DNA of 5,410 bases, from positions 1 through 5,410 of the forward strand of contig JAATGO010000244.1 of assembly GCA_015654605.1 (NCBI GenBank). The letters run 5' to 3'. The notes beneath the pieces are model-generated. The model did no database searches. It was given only the letters and a program-made list of their open reading frames with translations, and was not told where the DNA came from. The stretch's first letter is position 1. Every line of letters starts with the position of its first letter. Shown one piece after another: positions 5,031 to 5,410 of this stretch. This DNA is from Betaproteobacteria bacterium (GTDB taxonomy: Bacteria; Pseudomonadota; Gammaproteobacteria; Burkholderiales; Burkholderiaceae). The position numbers and the translations under genes were made by a program.

Positions 5031-5237
5031 TTTTAATAATGCTTCAGTGGTACAAAGAGTGCTCGTCCTTCCTCTCATGCCCGTACAAATACATCACAAC
5101 ATAATGGCGCAAGCGTTACAATGTACCAGGGTCAATAAAGGTGATGAGGCAGATATCATATGACTGCAGAACATGCTTGCCTCTTACCTGTGCCTCACCT
5201 GGATTCACACAATAATTCACCATTCCAAAGGAGTCAT
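5031..5237 (+). other. Upstream region of the dehydrogenase gene
   Basis: No gene is visible. GAGGCA (5146-5151) can pair with TGCCTC at 5178-5183, and the overlapping TGAGGCA (5145-5151) with TGCCTCA at 5191-5197, as mutually exclusive hairpins in the leader. A -10-like TATCAT lies at 5154-5159 without a clear -35. AAAGGAG (5227-5233) is the ribosome binding site of the following gene. Confidence 0.4.
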
Positions 5238-5410
5238 ATGTTACTCAAAGACAAGGTTGCATTGATCACTGGTGCTGCAAGCGGCATTGGCAAAGAAATT
5301 GCGATTGCCTATGCCAAAGAGGGCGCTAAGGTTGTTATCGCCGATCTGGCGTTAGAAGCTGCGCAAGCAACAGTAGCAGAAATCACGCAAAGTGGCGGCA
5401 CCGCCATGGC
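5238..5410 (+). CDS. bdhA: Short-chain dehydrogenase, likely 3-hydroxybutyrate dehydrogenase (N-terminus)
   Basis: Only the first 57 whole codons are present; the gene runs off the right edge. The protein begins with the Rossmann fold of the short-chain dehydrogenase family: TGAASGIG (11-18) is the glycine-rich cofactor loop, and VVIADL with aspartate 36 at the end of the second strand indicates NAD rather than NADP. The overall N-terminus ([20 protein letters not shown]) most resembles bacterial D-3-hydroxybutyrate dehydrogenases, which interconvert 3-hydroxybutyrate and acetoacetate in polyhydroxybutyrate breakdown. The catalytic Ser-Tyr-Lys triad is outside the window, so another SDR oxidoreductase is possible. 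AAAGGAG four bases before the ATG fixes the start. It is divergent from olsB. Confidence 0.8.
   Translation, partial: MLLKDKVALITGAASGIGKEIAIAYAKEGAKVVIADLALEAAQATVAEITQSGGTAM

Noticed and set aside
5048..5128. TGGTACA/TGTACCA inverted repeat between olsB and the dehydrogenase gene
   Set aside because: Seven-base arms nearly 70 bases apart are expected by chance and cannot form a compact structure.

Overview
The window reads as a piece of a Gram-negative, probably betaproteobacterial, chromosome of moderate-to-low GC. The supports are a PstS precursor with a standard Sec signal and family motifs, a short SixA-type phosphohistidine phosphatase start, an OlsB-type ornithine lipid acyltransferase and the start of a 3-hydroxybutyrate dehydrogenase-like short-chain dehydrogenase. 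The exact genus cannot be fixed from the sequence alone.

Layout. On the minus strand, 1-344 is the N-terminal part of pstC and 405-1454 is complete pstS, the first two genes of a high-affinity phosphate uptake operon. A PhoB-type Pho box lies upstream of pstS (1636-1654, minus). A second, very similar Pho box faces the other way (1745-1763, plus) and points at a broken sixA gene (2003-2211). That gene carries a frameshift in a run of six C and loses its C-terminal half. The sequence just after the break (to about 2271) resembles the end of an IS256-type insertion sequence. From about 2272 to 2648 there is no gene, but there is a good -10 box and a structured leader for the next gene. Positions 2649-3659 (plus) encode an AT-rich, exported, six-cysteine protein that resembles proteins annotated as halovibrin/HvnA-like; it looks horizontally acquired. 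After it, 3660-4202 holds several inverted repeats, including a near-perfect hairpin with a 27-bp stem, and no convincing gene. Positions 4203-4964 (minus) encode OlsB. Its promoter (about 4992-5030) contains a third Pho-box-like direct repeat and two nested palindromes. The window ends in the first 57 codons of a plus-strand 3-hydroxybutyrate dehydrogenase-like gene.

How it fits together. The common theme is the phosphate-starvation response: phosphate capture (PstS) and import (PstC), and a phosphate-free membrane lipid pathway (OlsB) that can replace phospholipids. Both appear to be under PhoB-type sites. The divergent Pho box in front of the sixA remnant looks like an orphan left behind when the gene on that side was destroyed. 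The stretch 2003-3850 (pseudogene, possible IS end, AT-rich exported gene, large palindrome) looks like an accessory insertion zone between conserved genes.
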